Notes: generated from the sequence alone by a model not told the origin. A DNA stretch of 64,000 nt from Brucella pseudogrignonensis (GCF_032190615.1 NZ_JAVLAT010000001.1:812501-876500); one strand, 5' to 3'; shown: positions 43,081-53,095, counted from the stretch's first letter. A program made the numbers and translations.

Positions 43081-45201
43081 ATGAAAGAAACCTACATTTG
43101 CCCTACTGCATATTCTTATGTGCGAATGAGTACCCAACAGCAGTTGAAGGGGGATTCGCTTCGTCGCCAGCTTGAACGCAGTCGCGAATATGCAGCGAAA
43201 AACAATCTCCGTTTGGACAACACGCTGCACGATATTGGCGTCAGCGCTTACACTGGTGCAAACGTGCGATCCGGTGCGCTTGGCCGCTTTCTGGAACTCG
43301 TACAAAGCGGACAAATCAAACGCGGCAGTTATCTGCTCGTTGAGTCCTTGGATCGACTTTCACGACTGCAAGTTCGCAACGCCCTCGGCCCGTTCATCGA
43401 TCTAATCAACGCCGGAATAACCATTGTAACCCTTGCAGATAATCAGGTTTACTCGGATGCGACCGTTGACGAGAACTGGACGCAATTAATGATGTCGCTA
43501 GCGATCATGTCGCGTGCACATGAGGAAAGCCAGACGAAGAGTGACCGACTGCAACGAGCAGCAGAAGGCAGACGCAAACGGGCACTTGCCGGTGAAACAC
43601 GCTTTTCGCATCACATGTTCCGTTGGCTCGATCAAATCGAGATTGCACCGGACAAATATGAGTACCGGCTGAACAAACATGCCGACACTGTGCGGCAAAT
43701 ATACGAGTGGGCCGATGCAGGCATAGGCCAGATCGTAATTACTCGCCGTCTCAATGAGGCGAAGACCCCTACCCTGACGGGCAAAGATGTGTGGCAACAG
43801 CCAACGGTAGGGTTAATTTTACGAAATGAAGCGGTGATTGGAACGTATCAGCCGGTTCATCGCGTTAACGGAAAGTCACAACCATACAGCGAAGCGCTGC
43901 GCGGTTATCTTCCTGCCGTGATAAGCGAAGAACTCTTCTGGCGAGTGCAAAAGAACAAGCGTGTTCGTAATTCAGCTGGACGAAAAGGCGAACGGCTCAC
44001 GAACCTAATTGGGCCGCTCGCAACATGCGCCCACTGTCAGGGTCGAATGCTCATTAAAACGGGCGGCGCTGCAAACAATCCTCAGAAGTACATTCGTTGC
44101 GACAACAATTACCGTGGCGGCACGTGTACCGGACCAACTGGGCAATTCCGATATGATAAGGTTGAGAGCGCCATTCTCGACCACGTTAAGGAGTTTCATT
44201 CGTTCTCTACATTTGCTCGTGAAAACAACAGCGCCGGAAAGCAGCAGTTGCAAGAGACGATTGCAAGCCACGAGACAACACTTGCAGGGTTGGAGAAGCA
44301 GCACAAAAACCTCATGGCGATCGCAGCAATGGCTGATGATGATGCAACTCGTGCCGATGTGATGCGCGCGATAAGCGAACGTCGAACCCGCGAGGACAGC
44401 GCGAAAGCCGAACTCGAAATATTGCGCGCCGATTTAATTACGCTGGACAGCGCTGAGCGAAACGCCAATTCCCTCGCCGAGCGAATCGTCAGTGAGCGCA
44501 AAGCGTGGGAAACCGGATCGGACGCGGAAGTTTACGAAAGCCGTTCAAAGATCGCGCAAGCACTCACGCAGATTATCGACTTCATATCCTTCGATATGGA
44601 TACGCGACGCTTCCGGGTCATTATTGGTGCTGGCATCGTCGCATATGAATTCGACAAGCAAGGCCGACTGACGAACAAATTCGATCTTGCAACATCGCTT
44701 TCATCTATTGGCGTATCTCCGTTGAAGGTGGAACATTTCGCGCAAGGCGATAATTCGCGACATCAGAAACTGACGAAAGTCATGCGCGAGAAGCAGGATG
44801 CAGGAGAAGCAAAACACTTAAACACCGACGGACAGCCGATCAAAATGCTGTACGATTACGAGCAGGAGACGCATCGCAACAATGCTCTACAGGATGTGAA
44901 GTTAAAAAAGACGGTCCATCTGCGCGTACCCGAAAGGTTAATCCATCGGGATGCACCGATTAGGGCTTCTTACGAACAATACGATAATATTTTGCTTCCC
45001 GGAAAATGGGTCGAACTGCAGGATTATCCGGTTGAACCAATCCTTGAGAATTTCACAGCGCTCATGGACGCAGCAATCGTGTCCGGTTCGATAGTACTAA
45101 TACGACGCAACGCCGAGAAATCCACGCTGATCGACGTCGAAATTGCACCCTTGAAAGAGTTAGTCCTCATGCACTTGAAGCATCTACGCGGTTTTCAGTA
45201 A
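43081..45201 (+). CDS. Large serine recombinase
   Basis: 706 residues. N-terminal resolvase domain with the catalytic serine in YSYVRMSTQQQ (Ser17), arginines in DSLRRQLERSR and LVESLDRLSRL. A recombinase domain follows (ITRRLNEAKTPTLTGKD, VGLILRNEAVIGTYQPVHR), then a zinc ribbon (CAHCQGRMLIKTGGAANNPQ, CDNNYRGGTC) and a coiled coil (about 385-480). The C-terminal 150 residues are an extension without recognised domain. It integrates or excises the island; the gene marks its left border next to the Omp25-like gene. AAGAAGG lies nine bases before the ATG. Confidence 0.9.
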   Translation: MKETYICPTAYSYVRMSTQQQLKGDSLRRQLERSREYAAKNNLRLDNTLHDIGVSAYTGANVRSGALGRFLELVQSGQIKRGSYLLVESLDRLSRLQVRNALGPFIDLINAGITIVTLADNQVYSDATVDENWTQLMMSLAIMSRAHEESQTKSDRLQRAAEGRRKRALAGETRFSHHMFRWLDQIEIAPDKYEYRLNKHADTVRQIYEWADAGIGQIVITRRLNEAKTPTLTGKDVWQQPTVGLILRNEAVIGTYQPVHRVNGKSQPYSEALRGYLPAVISEELFWRVQKNKRVRNSAGRKGERLTNLIGPLATCAHCQGRMLIKTGGAANNPQKYIRCDNNYRGGTCTGPTGQFRYDKVESAILDHVKEFHSFSTFARENNSAGKQQLQETIASHETTLAGLEKQHKNLMAIAAMADDDATRADVMRAISERRTREDSAKAELEILRADLITLDSAERNANSLAERIVSERKAWETGSDAEVYESRSKIAQALTQIIDFISFDMDTRRFRVIIGAGIVAYEFDKQGRLTNKFDLATSLSSIGVSPLKVEHFAQGDNSRHQKLTKVMREKQDAGEAKHLNTDGQPIKMLYDYEQETHRNNALQDVKLKKTVHLRVPERLIHRDAPIRASYEQYDNILLPGKWVELQDYPVEPILENFTALMDAAIVSGSIVLIRRNAEKSTLIDVEIAPLKELVLMHLKHLRGFQ

Positions 45202-45258
45202 TTTCACTCTCCCCGCTGAATTATTAGTATAATAATATGGGCACTAAACGTCTGCAAC

Positions 45259-46623
45259 CTAGAAATCCAAACTAATCTCCGAAGGAAGGAATTTGGCGGC
45301 AGCTAGTTGATGAACGCCAAGCTGTTTGTATACTTCTTTCTTCAAAGCCTCTTCATAACCAGTCCCAACAGCGGAATCGGTTACAAGCTTCTCAATCTCT
45401 GTGTCGATCCCTGAAGCCCAGTCAATAAATTTACTGATCGCTTGCTCCATTGTACGAGGCTGAGGACTGATGGAGAACGATGAGCGTCCCCACAATATTG
45501 CGCGAGTTATCGCTTCCGCGACCGAGCGAGAATGATTTTTTTCATATATCACTGCTCCATTTTTCATAACTACTTTGACGTCGATTTGATCCATGAATTG
45601 CGTCAAAGATATAGTCTTCAGAGATTTCTTTTCAAAGCTAAGAAATAGCTCCATATCCTGTACGTCGGAAAAATCTTCTGGAAAGTTTTTCAAGCTTATT
45701 TTGGTTGAAACGGCTTTTGCAATAGACTTTGCAACCGTGCCAATGCTATCATCTTTTTTCTTCTTTACCTTCTTATCTTTATCCTTTGCTACCGTAGATC
45801 GGGCAGCACAGACCTCACGTAAATCATCATAGAGCTTTTTCGTCGAAACAGCGCCACCTGCGCAGCTCAACAGAAAATTGTCGAGTTGTTGCAAAGCCGT
45901 ACCAGGGTGCGATTTGCGATTTAGCCAATCTACGGGCTTTTCGCCGGTCCATACCGCTTCGGCCAGCGAAACGAGGTGAGCTCTTAGTTGGGGATCCAAA
46001 GCTCTTACATCAAACACCGGATATCGACGGAGTTGTGATGTTGGGGCCTCCAACGCTCCGGCCCCCATGTTGGTCGACCCATTTACCTCCAAAGAATAGC
46101 TGAAAAGCGTGCTGGTCAAGACAGCGGCGAGTTCTTTCCAGTTTATGCCATTTGGTTGTAGTCCGTTCAACCGTTGGTCAAGAAGCGCAGGTTTCTCGAA
46201 CAAATAAGGTGAAAAGTTACCATTGACTGCCTTGCGAAGCGCAACGTGATATAGATGAGGGCGCGCCTTTGGAGCGTACCAAAGCTTCCCACCTTGATTC
46301 TGCAGCGCTTCCATAATTGTTTGTGACTTTCCGGCCTGCTTCTTCTTTATGGCGGGTCGATCACCCATCGCCTGTATGTACTTCAAAGCTCCGGTATTGC
46401 GAATATCTTCTTGTTTCTCCCGGCAGAGAAAAACCCATTGATTATTAACGGGGTCTTGAAGAAATGCGCCGCTATCCAAGGATTTCAGCATCAGGATGGG
46501 GGCGAGAAATCTGTCTTCTATTCCGTAGGTGTCGATCGTCGCATGATTGACATAAAAGAATGTGTTTTGAAGCGACTTGAAACCTAATCCAACTGTCGCC
46601 AACTCGGAAAGCTCTACGAACAT
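45259..46623 (-). CDS. Specificity/C-terminal part of a split restriction-modification enzyme
   Basis: 454 residues. The start ATG at 46623 overlaps the stop of the methylase gene (TGATG); a TTG one codon earlier is also in frame. The sequence FVELSELATVGLGFKSLQNT and the following part resemble the target-recognition region that in many single-chain N6-adenine methylases directly follows the segment the upstream gene ends with. A lysine-rich patch (DKDKKVKKKKDD) divides it from a C-terminal domain (about 280-454) of unknown role. So the two genes act as one enzyme. Either a natural two-subunit arrangement or an old frameshift. Confidence 0.7.
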   Translation of the reverse strand: MFVELSELATVGLGFKSLQNTFFYVNHATIDTYGIEDRFLAPILMLKSLDSGAFLQDPVNNQWVFLCREKQEDIRNTGALKYIQAMGDRPAIKKKQAGKSQTIMEALQNQGGKLWYAPKARPHLYHVALRKAVNGNFSPYLFEKPALLDQRLNGLQPNGINWKELAAVLTSTLFSYSLEVNGSTNMGAGALEAPTSQLRRYPVFDVRALDPQLRAHLVSLAEAVWTGEKPVDWLNRKSHPGTALQQLDNFLLSCAGGAVSTKKLYDDLREVCAARSTVAKDKDKKVKKKKDDSIGTVAKSIAKAVSTKISLKNFPEDFSDVQDMELFLSFEKKSLKTISLTQFMDQIDVKVVMKNGAVIYEKNHSRSVAEAITRAILWGRSSFSISPQPRTMEQAISKFIDWASGIDTEIEKLVTDSAVGTGYEEALKKEVYKQLGVHQLAAAKFLPSEISLDF

Positions 46624-48659
46624 CAAGCGTTCCTCTCAAATATTTCATAATAGGATAGTGGCGCACGCATGAATTTCGACCAGTTTCTTGCAGATTTGCG
46701 GTTGGCTTTTATCGCCGCACGTTCTGGTCCTGATTCGATTATCTTGATCCGATACATGTCAGTTTCAATTGAAATTTCGGAAGCCTCGATTTCATCAGCC
46801 AGTTTGATGACCTTATCCCAATATAATCCTGAGCCTTGCGTTAGCTTCTCAATTGGCTGTTTCAGCGTTACAAACCGAATTGGCTCATTTTTTTCAAGAG
46901 AGGCAACCTTTTCGGCGACGAGCAAAACGGCATTAATGTCTACCTGTGGAAAGAATGATTCAGCGTGAGAACTCACTACGGTAACAAGCTTGATCTCGCC
47001 GAGGAAAGCCTCTTGTAGTGAATAAGCGTAGTCCGCTGTCAGCCAACTCGCTGGTGTTACAAAACCCAAACGAGAACCGGGCTGCATGAAACGCATGGCA
47101 TGATAGATAAAGAATGCGAACAAGTCCGTCTTCGCGGGCGCTTGAATGCCCGCACGAGCTGCAGCAGCAAATAATCTGGAACGGTACCCGCTGTCTAGGT
47201 CATCTTGATTCTGCGATCTCAGATACGGGGGATTACCAAGAATGCAATCAAAATAGGGGATCGGGATATCGATTTTTGTCGCGCCAGCAGTGATGCGAGG
47301 CGGTGGAAAAGGGACAGTGTCTCCCGGGTTCCTACTGAAAAAATCTCCAGTGACGATGCGCGGAAAGTTCTCGTACTCGGACATATTTTGACGATACAGA
47401 TTTATGACTGCCAGTTCCGCAGCAAACGGACTTATATCAAATCCCCAAATGGTTGATAGTAACTCCTTGTGCGAAAGCCCCGTTGTATGTGCAATGTATC
47501 CATAAAGCGACATCAGAAATGTACCACTGCCGCATCCTGGGTCGAGGACCATGGGACGCGTACCGTCGACCGTCAGCGCGACAAGTAGGTCAGCAACATG
47601 GCGAGGAGTGTAAAACTGTCCAAGAAGCAGCTGCTCTTCTTGAGGTATCAGATGCTCAAAAATAGCCCCCAGAACGTCATCGGTTAGCGAGGCCCAATCA
47701 TATGCACCAAGTTGTCTGACCAGCTGACGAATTATCGCTGCTGCTTCCGAAGGTATTGGTACTAGAGAGTCCAGCCGGTCCGGCTTGTATAGAGCCTCAT
47801 AATCATATCGCCTGACTTCATTCCAATAAGGCTGCAGGGCATCTGGAAGCTTATCACTTGGAGAGAGTGTAATCTCCCTAAGGGAAGTGATCTTGCGACG
47901 TAATGCAAAATAAAAGAGAATTTGGCCGATTAGCCGATAGCCCATTTGGCCGGCAATGGCGTAGTTGATGTCTTGAACAAAACCTTTGAAACCCTGCTCG
48001 GCAGCAATTGAACTCAACGTTTTCCGAAGTGCTCGATTGGAGGCTGCGGCGTGTCTAAGGTCACGATAAAATAGCGTCCTTAGTCGCCGGATTGATTCGG
48101 TAAGACGACTGACAAATATTTCTGTATCTATAGCTTGACCTGCAACCTCTCCATTTGCTGCATGTATGAGAGCAGCATCAAGCATCTCTAATGCCTGAAT
48201 TTTCAGTTCGCTAGTAAAAGGTTCATTGAACCAGTCTTCTACGCTATTTATGGACAGCGGGAGCGCAGATTGCATTATTGCTTCATGTGGTAGCGGTGCG
48301 CTGCCGGGCGCGGGAGTTCGGTAGACTTCAATCTCCCGCATGTTCCACATCGCGAAGTAGGGAGCGTGCCAATGCTGAGCTTTCTCGATCGCGTCTGCGA
48401 AAAATACCGGATCGTTGATCAAGGTATTTGGCGTTTTTAGCTCCACGGCTAAGAAAGCCGTTTCGCTCGCTCTGTCCTTCCAAATAACAAGATCGCTACG
48501 CTTGCCGGATTGCAAACGCGGTTTCTCCTGTGTTGCTTTGTCAATATTGATACCTTTACGCTTTAATATCTCGTTGTTAAGCCAGCTGATCACTTCTCCT
48601 TGAAACTCGAGCTCGTTGCTCAATTTTCTTCCAGACTTGGCCATTTTATCTGCTTTCAT
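46623..48659 (-). CDS. DNA N6-adenine methyltransferase with N-terminal nuclease-like domain (Type IIG-like)
   Basis: 678 residues. The N-terminus has a PD-(D/E)xK-like pattern (RSDLVIWKDRASETAFLAVE, then LKTPN, giving D...ExK). The methylase core follows: YTPRHVADLLVALTVDGT, motif I VLDPGCGSGTFLMSLYGYI, and catalytic motif IV DCILGNPPYLRSQNQ. It ends at LRAP-like MRAPLSYYEIFERNA, where single-chain relatives continue into target recognition. With the overlapping downstream gene it forms a restriction-modification enzyme that needs no separate nuclease. More AT-rich than core genes. Confidence 0.82.
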   Translation of the reverse strand: MKADKMAKSGRKLSNELEFQGEVISWLNNEILKRKGINIDKATQEKPRLQSGKRSDLVIWKDRASETAFLAVELKTPNTLINDPVFFADAIEKAQHWHAPYFAMWNMREIEVYRTPAPGSAPLPHEAIMQSALPLSINSVEDWFNEPFTSELKIQALEMLDAALIHAANGEVAGQAIDTEIFVSRLTESIRRLRTLFYRDLRHAAASNRALRKTLSSIAAEQGFKGFVQDINYAIAGQMGYRLIGQILFYFALRRKITSLREITLSPSDKLPDALQPYWNEVRRYDYEALYKPDRLDSLVPIPSEAAAIIRQLVRQLGAYDWASLTDDVLGAIFEHLIPQEEQLLLGQFYTPRHVADLLVALTVDGTRPMVLDPGCGSGTFLMSLYGYIAHTTGLSHKELLSTIWGFDISPFAAELAVINLYRQNMSEYENFPRIVTGDFFSRNPGDTVPFPPPRITAGATKIDIPIPYFDCILGNPPYLRSQNQDDLDSGYRSRLFAAAARAGIQAPAKTDLFAFFIYHAMRFMQPGSRLGFVTPASWLTADYAYSLQEAFLGEIKLVTVVSSHAESFFPQVDINAVLLVAEKVASLEKNEPIRFVTLKQPIEKLTQGSGLYWDKVIKLADEIEASEISIETDMYRIKIIESGPERAAIKANRKSARNWSKFMRAPLSYYEIFERNA

Positions 48660-49240
48660 TAATTGCAGGGTCTGACGAGGACGTGAAATGAATCGCTCAT
48701 ATCATCGCAACATAATCAGCTCAGATCATATTGTCGTCAGGAATAGCTATTTTTTACACTGCTTCTGTGCACCAGCTCGCTCAAGCCATGGATAGGCCAT
48801 ATAAGAGATGTGGCAAGTAGCAGACTAAGGGTTTTACACGGTTCGTTTTTACGGGGCAGAGGAGCAATATCTGCTGGAGTTACCTCTTCTTCCAACTTAC
48901 ATTGATCTCAAGAGCGTCTCGGTGCAGCTCAAAATGCGGCTTAAATATGATAAATACAGGTGGAGCCAATCGTCACTTTCAGACAGTCACCGTCGGTAAC
49001 CAACAGTAGTTGGTCCACCGAAATTAATCGCGTGGTCGAACCGCTTATCTCATTTTAATGTCGAGCGTCACAAAGAGGGAACGAAACCTCATAAAATGTG
49101 CATTTTCTTAGGTCTTCGACTTAGCTTTCCCTAAATTATTGCACCCATTGAATTTTTTACGGCACATTTCTACGCTCGCCCTTTTGGCGCAGTGGTTACA
49201 TAACAAAAGGCATGGAAACACTGCCTTTTGTGAGGTCGCC
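48660..49240. other. Gene-free stretch between the methylase and tyrosine recombinase genes
   Basis: About 580 bases with no supported gene on either strand. It must contain the promoter for the methylase operon. A perfect hairpin, ACAAAAGGCA/TGCCTTTTGT (49203-49231), lies directly before the recombinase ribosome site (GAGGTCGCC ATG). GTTACCGACGG and TGGTTGACC-like short symmetric words are present near 48990-49020 but no clear direct repeats. Possibly an attachment or regulatory region. Confidence 0.4.
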
Positions 49241-49810
49241 ATGAAACAAGCGCGTGTGCTGACGGACACGGAATTCAAACGGCTGCTTGCAGTGGTCGCA
49301 CAGTCCCGACACTCGGGACGCAATCGATTGGCACTGATGCTGTCGCATCTCGCCGGGTTGCGCGTCGGTGAAATCGCCGCACTAACCGTGCGTGATGTCT
49401 TCGACGGTGATGGTGTTGTGCGGGCACAATTGCGGCTGCGCGCAGAGATCACCAAAGGCGGTCATGCGCGAGTAGTTTTTGTAAATGAAAAGCTGCGCCG
49501 AGAGATCGAACGCTATTGCGGTGAATGCCAAGTTGAACGCTTGCCGGATGCACCTCTGCTTCGGACGCAAAAGCGCACAGCATTTTCTGCTAACACGCTT
49601 TGTCAATTGATGGGCCAACTATATAGGCTAGCTGGCCTTGACGGTGCGACATCGCATAGCGGTCGCCGCTGGTTCATCACCCGTCTCGCGCATTCGGGTG
49701 TCAGCCCGAAAGTCATAATGACACTCGCGGGTCATCGCAATCTGACAACCACTCAGCGTTACATTGACGTGCGCGATGAAATGATGAAAGCCGCAGTCGA
49801 TCTACTTTGA
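49241..49810 (+). CDS. Minimal tyrosine recombinase/integrase
   Basis: 189 residues, only the catalytic domain; the N-terminal core-binding domain of usual integrases (300-400 residues) is missing. Catalytic residues: Arg in HLAGLRVGEIAAL, His-Arg in SHSGRRWF (HxxR), His in LAGHRNLTT and the nucleophile Tyr in TTQRYIDVRDEM. All five are present, so it should be able to cut and join. The start at 49241 follows GAGG; the longer frame to 49139 is not supported. Such small recombinases occur in genomic islands of alphaproteobacteria. Confidence 0.85.
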   Translation: MKQARVLTDTEFKRLLAVVAQSRHSGRNRLALMLSHLAGLRVGEIAALTVRDVFDGDGVVRAQLRLRAEITKGGHARVVFVNEKLRREIERYCGECQVERLPDAPLLRTQKRTAFSANTLCQLMGQLYRLAGLDGATSHSGRRWFITRLAHSGVSPKVIMTLAGHRNLTTTQRYIDVRDEMMKAAVDLL

Positions 49811-49953
49811 ACCGATGAGACAGACAGCCCCAAATCCCGAATGCTTGCCCAGCGTGTTGCTTTCTCTGCAAACGCAGGCGATATTCCTCCAATGTTGTTC
49901 AGATATTTGACTTACGCTCGTTAAAGATTGGCGGCACGGGCGGGCGGGGGGAT

Positions 49954-51018
49954 ATGCCGGTAAGCTTAGATGAAAAAACAGGCGGCATAATAGCTGTTCT
50001 TCCTATTCACTTCGATCTCCCATCACACAATATTTCCCTATCGACGTTTGTTCAAACTGCCGAGCAGACCGCTGTTATCGTGGCAGCGCTCAACAGAGAG
50101 CTATTTGCTGGCAAGCTGAAGTATGAAATTCTCGTACTTCCTCCACAACAAGGATCATTCAAAAGTAAAATCGGTGTTTTGCTAGCGGTTGGTGGGATAC
50201 TATGGGCTGGCCTTGAAAGCAGTGTTGGTCAAGCCTTTGTTAAAGGGCTTACCGGTCACGAACCAGCATACTGGGCAGAAATCGCCGGTAAGAAAACCAA
50301 AGAGTATTTGGAGGCTGAGAGTGAAGATAGTGCGCCCGAAAAGGCTAAGGGATCAGAAATAGCTGAACCCGAAAAGATTAAATGTATTGCGACTGGAGAA
50401 ATTCTCATCGAAGCGACAAAGTCTTTTTTACAAAGTGAAGTGCTTGATTTAGAGGTTCTAGGGGTCACTACATCTCAGTTTCGAGATGCTTATGAAGCAC
50501 GAAATGAGTTCTACCAAGCTTGTTTGAACACGCGCAATCTCCGCGCAGTTGGTTTTGAAGACGCGCCGGTATTCCCAATAAGTCGTCGAGATTTTACGCA
50601 ATTGCAGATTGTTCTTCCGCCGCGAGAAGACGACACAGATGAGACGTGGCTGACTGCCATCGCCGACTTGAAGGTCACTTCGCCAAATTGGGACCGCGAA
50701 GACAGACATCGAAATTGGAAGGGGCGCGATGTCAACGGCAGAGATCGCTTTTTCAGGATTGATGACGAGCATTTTTGGCAGCTAGTTAAAGCCGAACGGC
50801 TCAACACGCACATTATCGATACAATCAAGGTGCATTGGGCTTTCCGTGGATCACCCGCCGCCCCCAAAAACATCCGGGTCTTGAAGGTGCTGGAGTTTAA
50901 TGGTGAACGGCTAGCCCAACCATTGGACGACAATGCGCTCGATGCCATACTGGGCAACTATTTCGTAATAGAGACCGATCAACTCGATCTTTTCGGAGCC
51001 GCCGAGGATAAAACTTAG
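49954..51018 (+). CDS. Unrecognised island protein with one possible membrane segment
   Basis: 354 residues, start after a G-rich site (GGGGGGAT ATG). N-terminal alpha/beta part (about 1-70), one hydrophobic helix (about 71-90, KIGVLLAVGGILWAGLESSV), a charged helical linker (about 105-150) and a C-terminal mixed domain (about 160-345) with many Trp and Asp residues (WLTAIADLKVTSPNWDREDR). No domain recognised. Its place among restriction and nuclease genes makes a defence role conceivable, nothing more. Confidence 0.65.
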   Translation: MPVSLDEKTGGIIAVLPIHFDLPSHNISLSTFVQTAEQTAVIVAALNRELFAGKLKYEILVLPPQQGSFKSKIGVLLAVGGILWAGLESSVGQAFVKGLTGHEPAYWAEIAGKKTKEYLEAESEDSAPEKAKGSEIAEPEKIKCIATGEILIEATKSFLQSEVLDLEVLGVTTSQFRDAYEARNEFYQACLNTRNLRAVGFEDAPVFPISRRDFTQLQIVLPPREDDTDETWLTAIADLKVTSPNWDREDRHRNWKGRDVNGRDRFFRIDDEHFWQLVKAERLNTHIIDTIKVHWAFRGSPAAPKNIRVLKVLEFNGERLAQPLDDNALDAILGNYFVIETDQLDLFGAAEDKT

Positions 51019-51153
51019 CCTATGGGCGACGCAAACTGATTATTTTAGCTTTTTGTATCTAGGATAAAACACTGTTTTAACCAGACTTACCTATCAGCCT
51101 TCGCCTGAGTGGGTGCCAGCATTATTCGTGCTGGCTTGATGTTGGGTGGGCTA

Positions 51154-52389
51154 ATGGCTGATAAGAACAATCCGCGTTGGATGAATCTACTGGAAAAGAT
51201 CGCGGATAGCTGGAGTGATGATGACCGTTCTAAGTCGGACAACATCAAGGATAAATCGGTCCACACGAATATTTTGCGGGGTCTTATCTCGGGAAAGCCG
51301 TTGAGTGATAAACAGGCAGCGGCTTTTGTCAGCAGTATTCGCAAACGTGTGCCGTTCAAGCATGACTTTTCATGGGACGGACAGATTTTTCTGACGCGTA
51401 AACAAGTGCGCTATATGCGGACGAGTGGGCTTTATGATAGATTGTCCGACAAGTTTTCCAAAGAGGTGCAAGGGCTTAAGGAGTTTGATCCAAAAAGTTT
51501 TGTCACCAATTTGTCACCTATTTCTTCCTCAATTGCTCCTGATTTGTCCCTTCTTTGTCCAAATAAGAGCGTGAAGTCGCTGGAAAACAAGGGGTTTCCA
51601 GCGCTTACAGAACTTAACGACACGAAACAAAACGCCACAGGTGGCTTAGCCACTTCTCAAGATGAAGATTCATACCCATCGACTGATGTCGGGGACAAGC
51701 CCCAACACCTGACGAGCGCTTCCATGCATTCGCATGTCGCGCATGTTTCGGCTACGCCATCGGGAATTGGGGAAGACACCTATATTGAATCTTCTCTGAA
51801 AGAAATAAATGCAATCGAAAATATCGGCGCGCCAGTTGTAAGCCCGGCGCCGCCACAGACGCCCGCCGCTGGCCCGGCCAGCAACGCTGCACAATTTGCG
51901 AACAACAACATACACGCTGCAGCCCATCACGGTTTCGCGTCATCTGATATCAAGATCGCGCTTTGGCGAACACCCGGTTCGCTGACAGGAACGATTATGA
52001 TTGACAGCGAAGTCATGCAGCTGGATTTCCGTACCTTCCAACATCATGAAGATGCATTCTATCGGGCACATGGCGATGCCGCCGACAAGCAATGGTACCG
52101 TCGTGATTATGAACCGCTGCTTGCAACTGATCTTCGCGACTATGATCGGGATCGAAAGCTTCACGACAGGCCGGACTGGTTCCAGTTTGCCTTAAGCCCT
52201 CTCTATAAAGAGCGAAACAGCAAGGTCTTGGCCTACAGACGCTTCATAGTGCGTTGTGTATGGGGTGATAATCTAAACGGTGTAGATCCGACGGGCTGTA
52301 TTCTTCTCCGGGAAAAGGACGAATTGCTCATACCGATTAAGCCGAACAACAAAAGTAAAAACCCCAAGGCACCTGATTATAAGAACTGA
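51154..52389 (+). CDS. Unrecognised island protein paired with an HNH nuclease
   Basis: 411 residues from the ATG at 51154, preceded by GGGTGGG. The N-terminal part (about 1-100) is helical and basic (SDKQAAAFVSSIRKRVPFKH), then a long Ser/Pro/Ala-rich linker (about 110-265, with PAPPQTPAAGPASNAAQFAN), then a compact C-terminal domain (about 270-400; WRTPGSLTGTIMIDSEVMQL, DRPDWFQFALSPLYKER). No family recognised. The HNH gene starts four bases after it, so the two are co-expressed and probably work together. Confidence 0.65.
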   Translation: MADKNNPRWMNLLEKIADSWSDDDRSKSDNIKDKSVHTNILRGLISGKPLSDKQAAAFVSSIRKRVPFKHDFSWDGQIFLTRKQVRYMRTSGLYDRLSDKFSKEVQGLKEFDPKSFVTNLSPISSSIAPDLSLLCPNKSVKSLENKGFPALTELNDTKQNATGGLATSQDEDSYPSTDVGDKPQHLTSASMHSHVAHVSATPSGIGEDTYIESSLKEINAIENIGAPVVSPAPPQTPAAGPASNAAQFANNNIHAAAHHGFASSDIKIALWRTPGSLTGTIMIDSEVMQLDFRTFQHHEDAFYRAHGDAADKQWYRRDYEPLLATDLRDYDRDRKLHDRPDWFQFALSPLYKERNSKVLAYRRFIVRCVWGDNLNGVDPTGCILLREKDELLIPIKPNNKSKNPKAPDYKN

Positions 52390-52393
52390 CCCT

Positions 52394-53095
52394 ATGGACC
52401 TGACGAAAACGGCCCGACGCAGACAGATGCGTTTTATACGAATGAACGAGCAACGCGGTCGCTGCTTTTATTGCGGCAACGCGATGTGGGAACGGGAAAT
52501 CGAGCCGCGCGAAGATGCCTTACGCCGGTTTAATCCGTGCTATCCCGATGGAGATTTTCATTCTGACTCTCAGGTTCTGGAAGCCACAACCTGTACGCTT
52601 GAACATAAGCACCGTCAGGCCGAAGGCGGTACGGATGCCGTGGGCAACCTTGTTGCAGCCTGCGCACGTTGCAATAGCCGCCGCAACGGCCTTGCGGTCG
52701 AAGAGGTCATTGAGCGCGTAATGCAGACCTACGCCTCACCGGAATCGGGTCGTTCGCATTGGCCCGATGCGCTCACCAACACGATGATAAGGCGCAAACA
52801 TACCTTTCATTGGCAACGTCTGGTCTGCGTCGAAGCAAGCGTCAACAATGTCAGCCTGTGGCGGCATACGGTTTCGCTTGAAGGCGGCAGCAATCCAAGT
52901 GGTAATCAGATAGCTGTAAGTTCAGATGACGCTCTTGTGTTTCCGGCGGCGCACATCGTTCCTAGGGAAATAGCTTACATCGGGCGAACAGCGATTGCGG
53001 GTGTCCGGGTGCTATTTGAGAACCCCGATCATGGCGCTCTGTTCGAACAGCATTATCGGGGCTTTGTCGTGTTCAGCACGAATAATGCCGGGTAG
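52394..53095 (+). CDS. HNH endonuclease of the island
   Basis: 233 residues. Zinc ribbon CFYCGNAMW, central TCTLEHKHRQAEGGTDAVGN with the catalytic histidine pair (EH and H), then NLVAACARCNSRRNGL, giving the HNH core in the first 115 residues. The C-terminal 110 residues are an extra domain of unknown role. Coupled to the upstream gene. Not related closely to the core HNH protein at 2160. GC content and codon use look nearer to the surrounding chromosome than those of the restriction genes. Confidence 0.82.
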   Translation: MDLTKTARRRQMRFIRMNEQRGRCFYCGNAMWEREIEPREDALRRFNPCYPDGDFHSDSQVLEATTCTLEHKHRQAEGGTDAVGNLVAACARCNSRRNGLAVEEVIERVMQTYASPESGRSHWPDALTNTMIRRKHTFHWQRLVCVEASVNNVSLWRHTVSLEGGSNPSGNQIAVSSDDALVFPAAHIVPREIAYIGRTAIAGVRVLFENPDHGALFEQHYRGFVVFSTNNAG

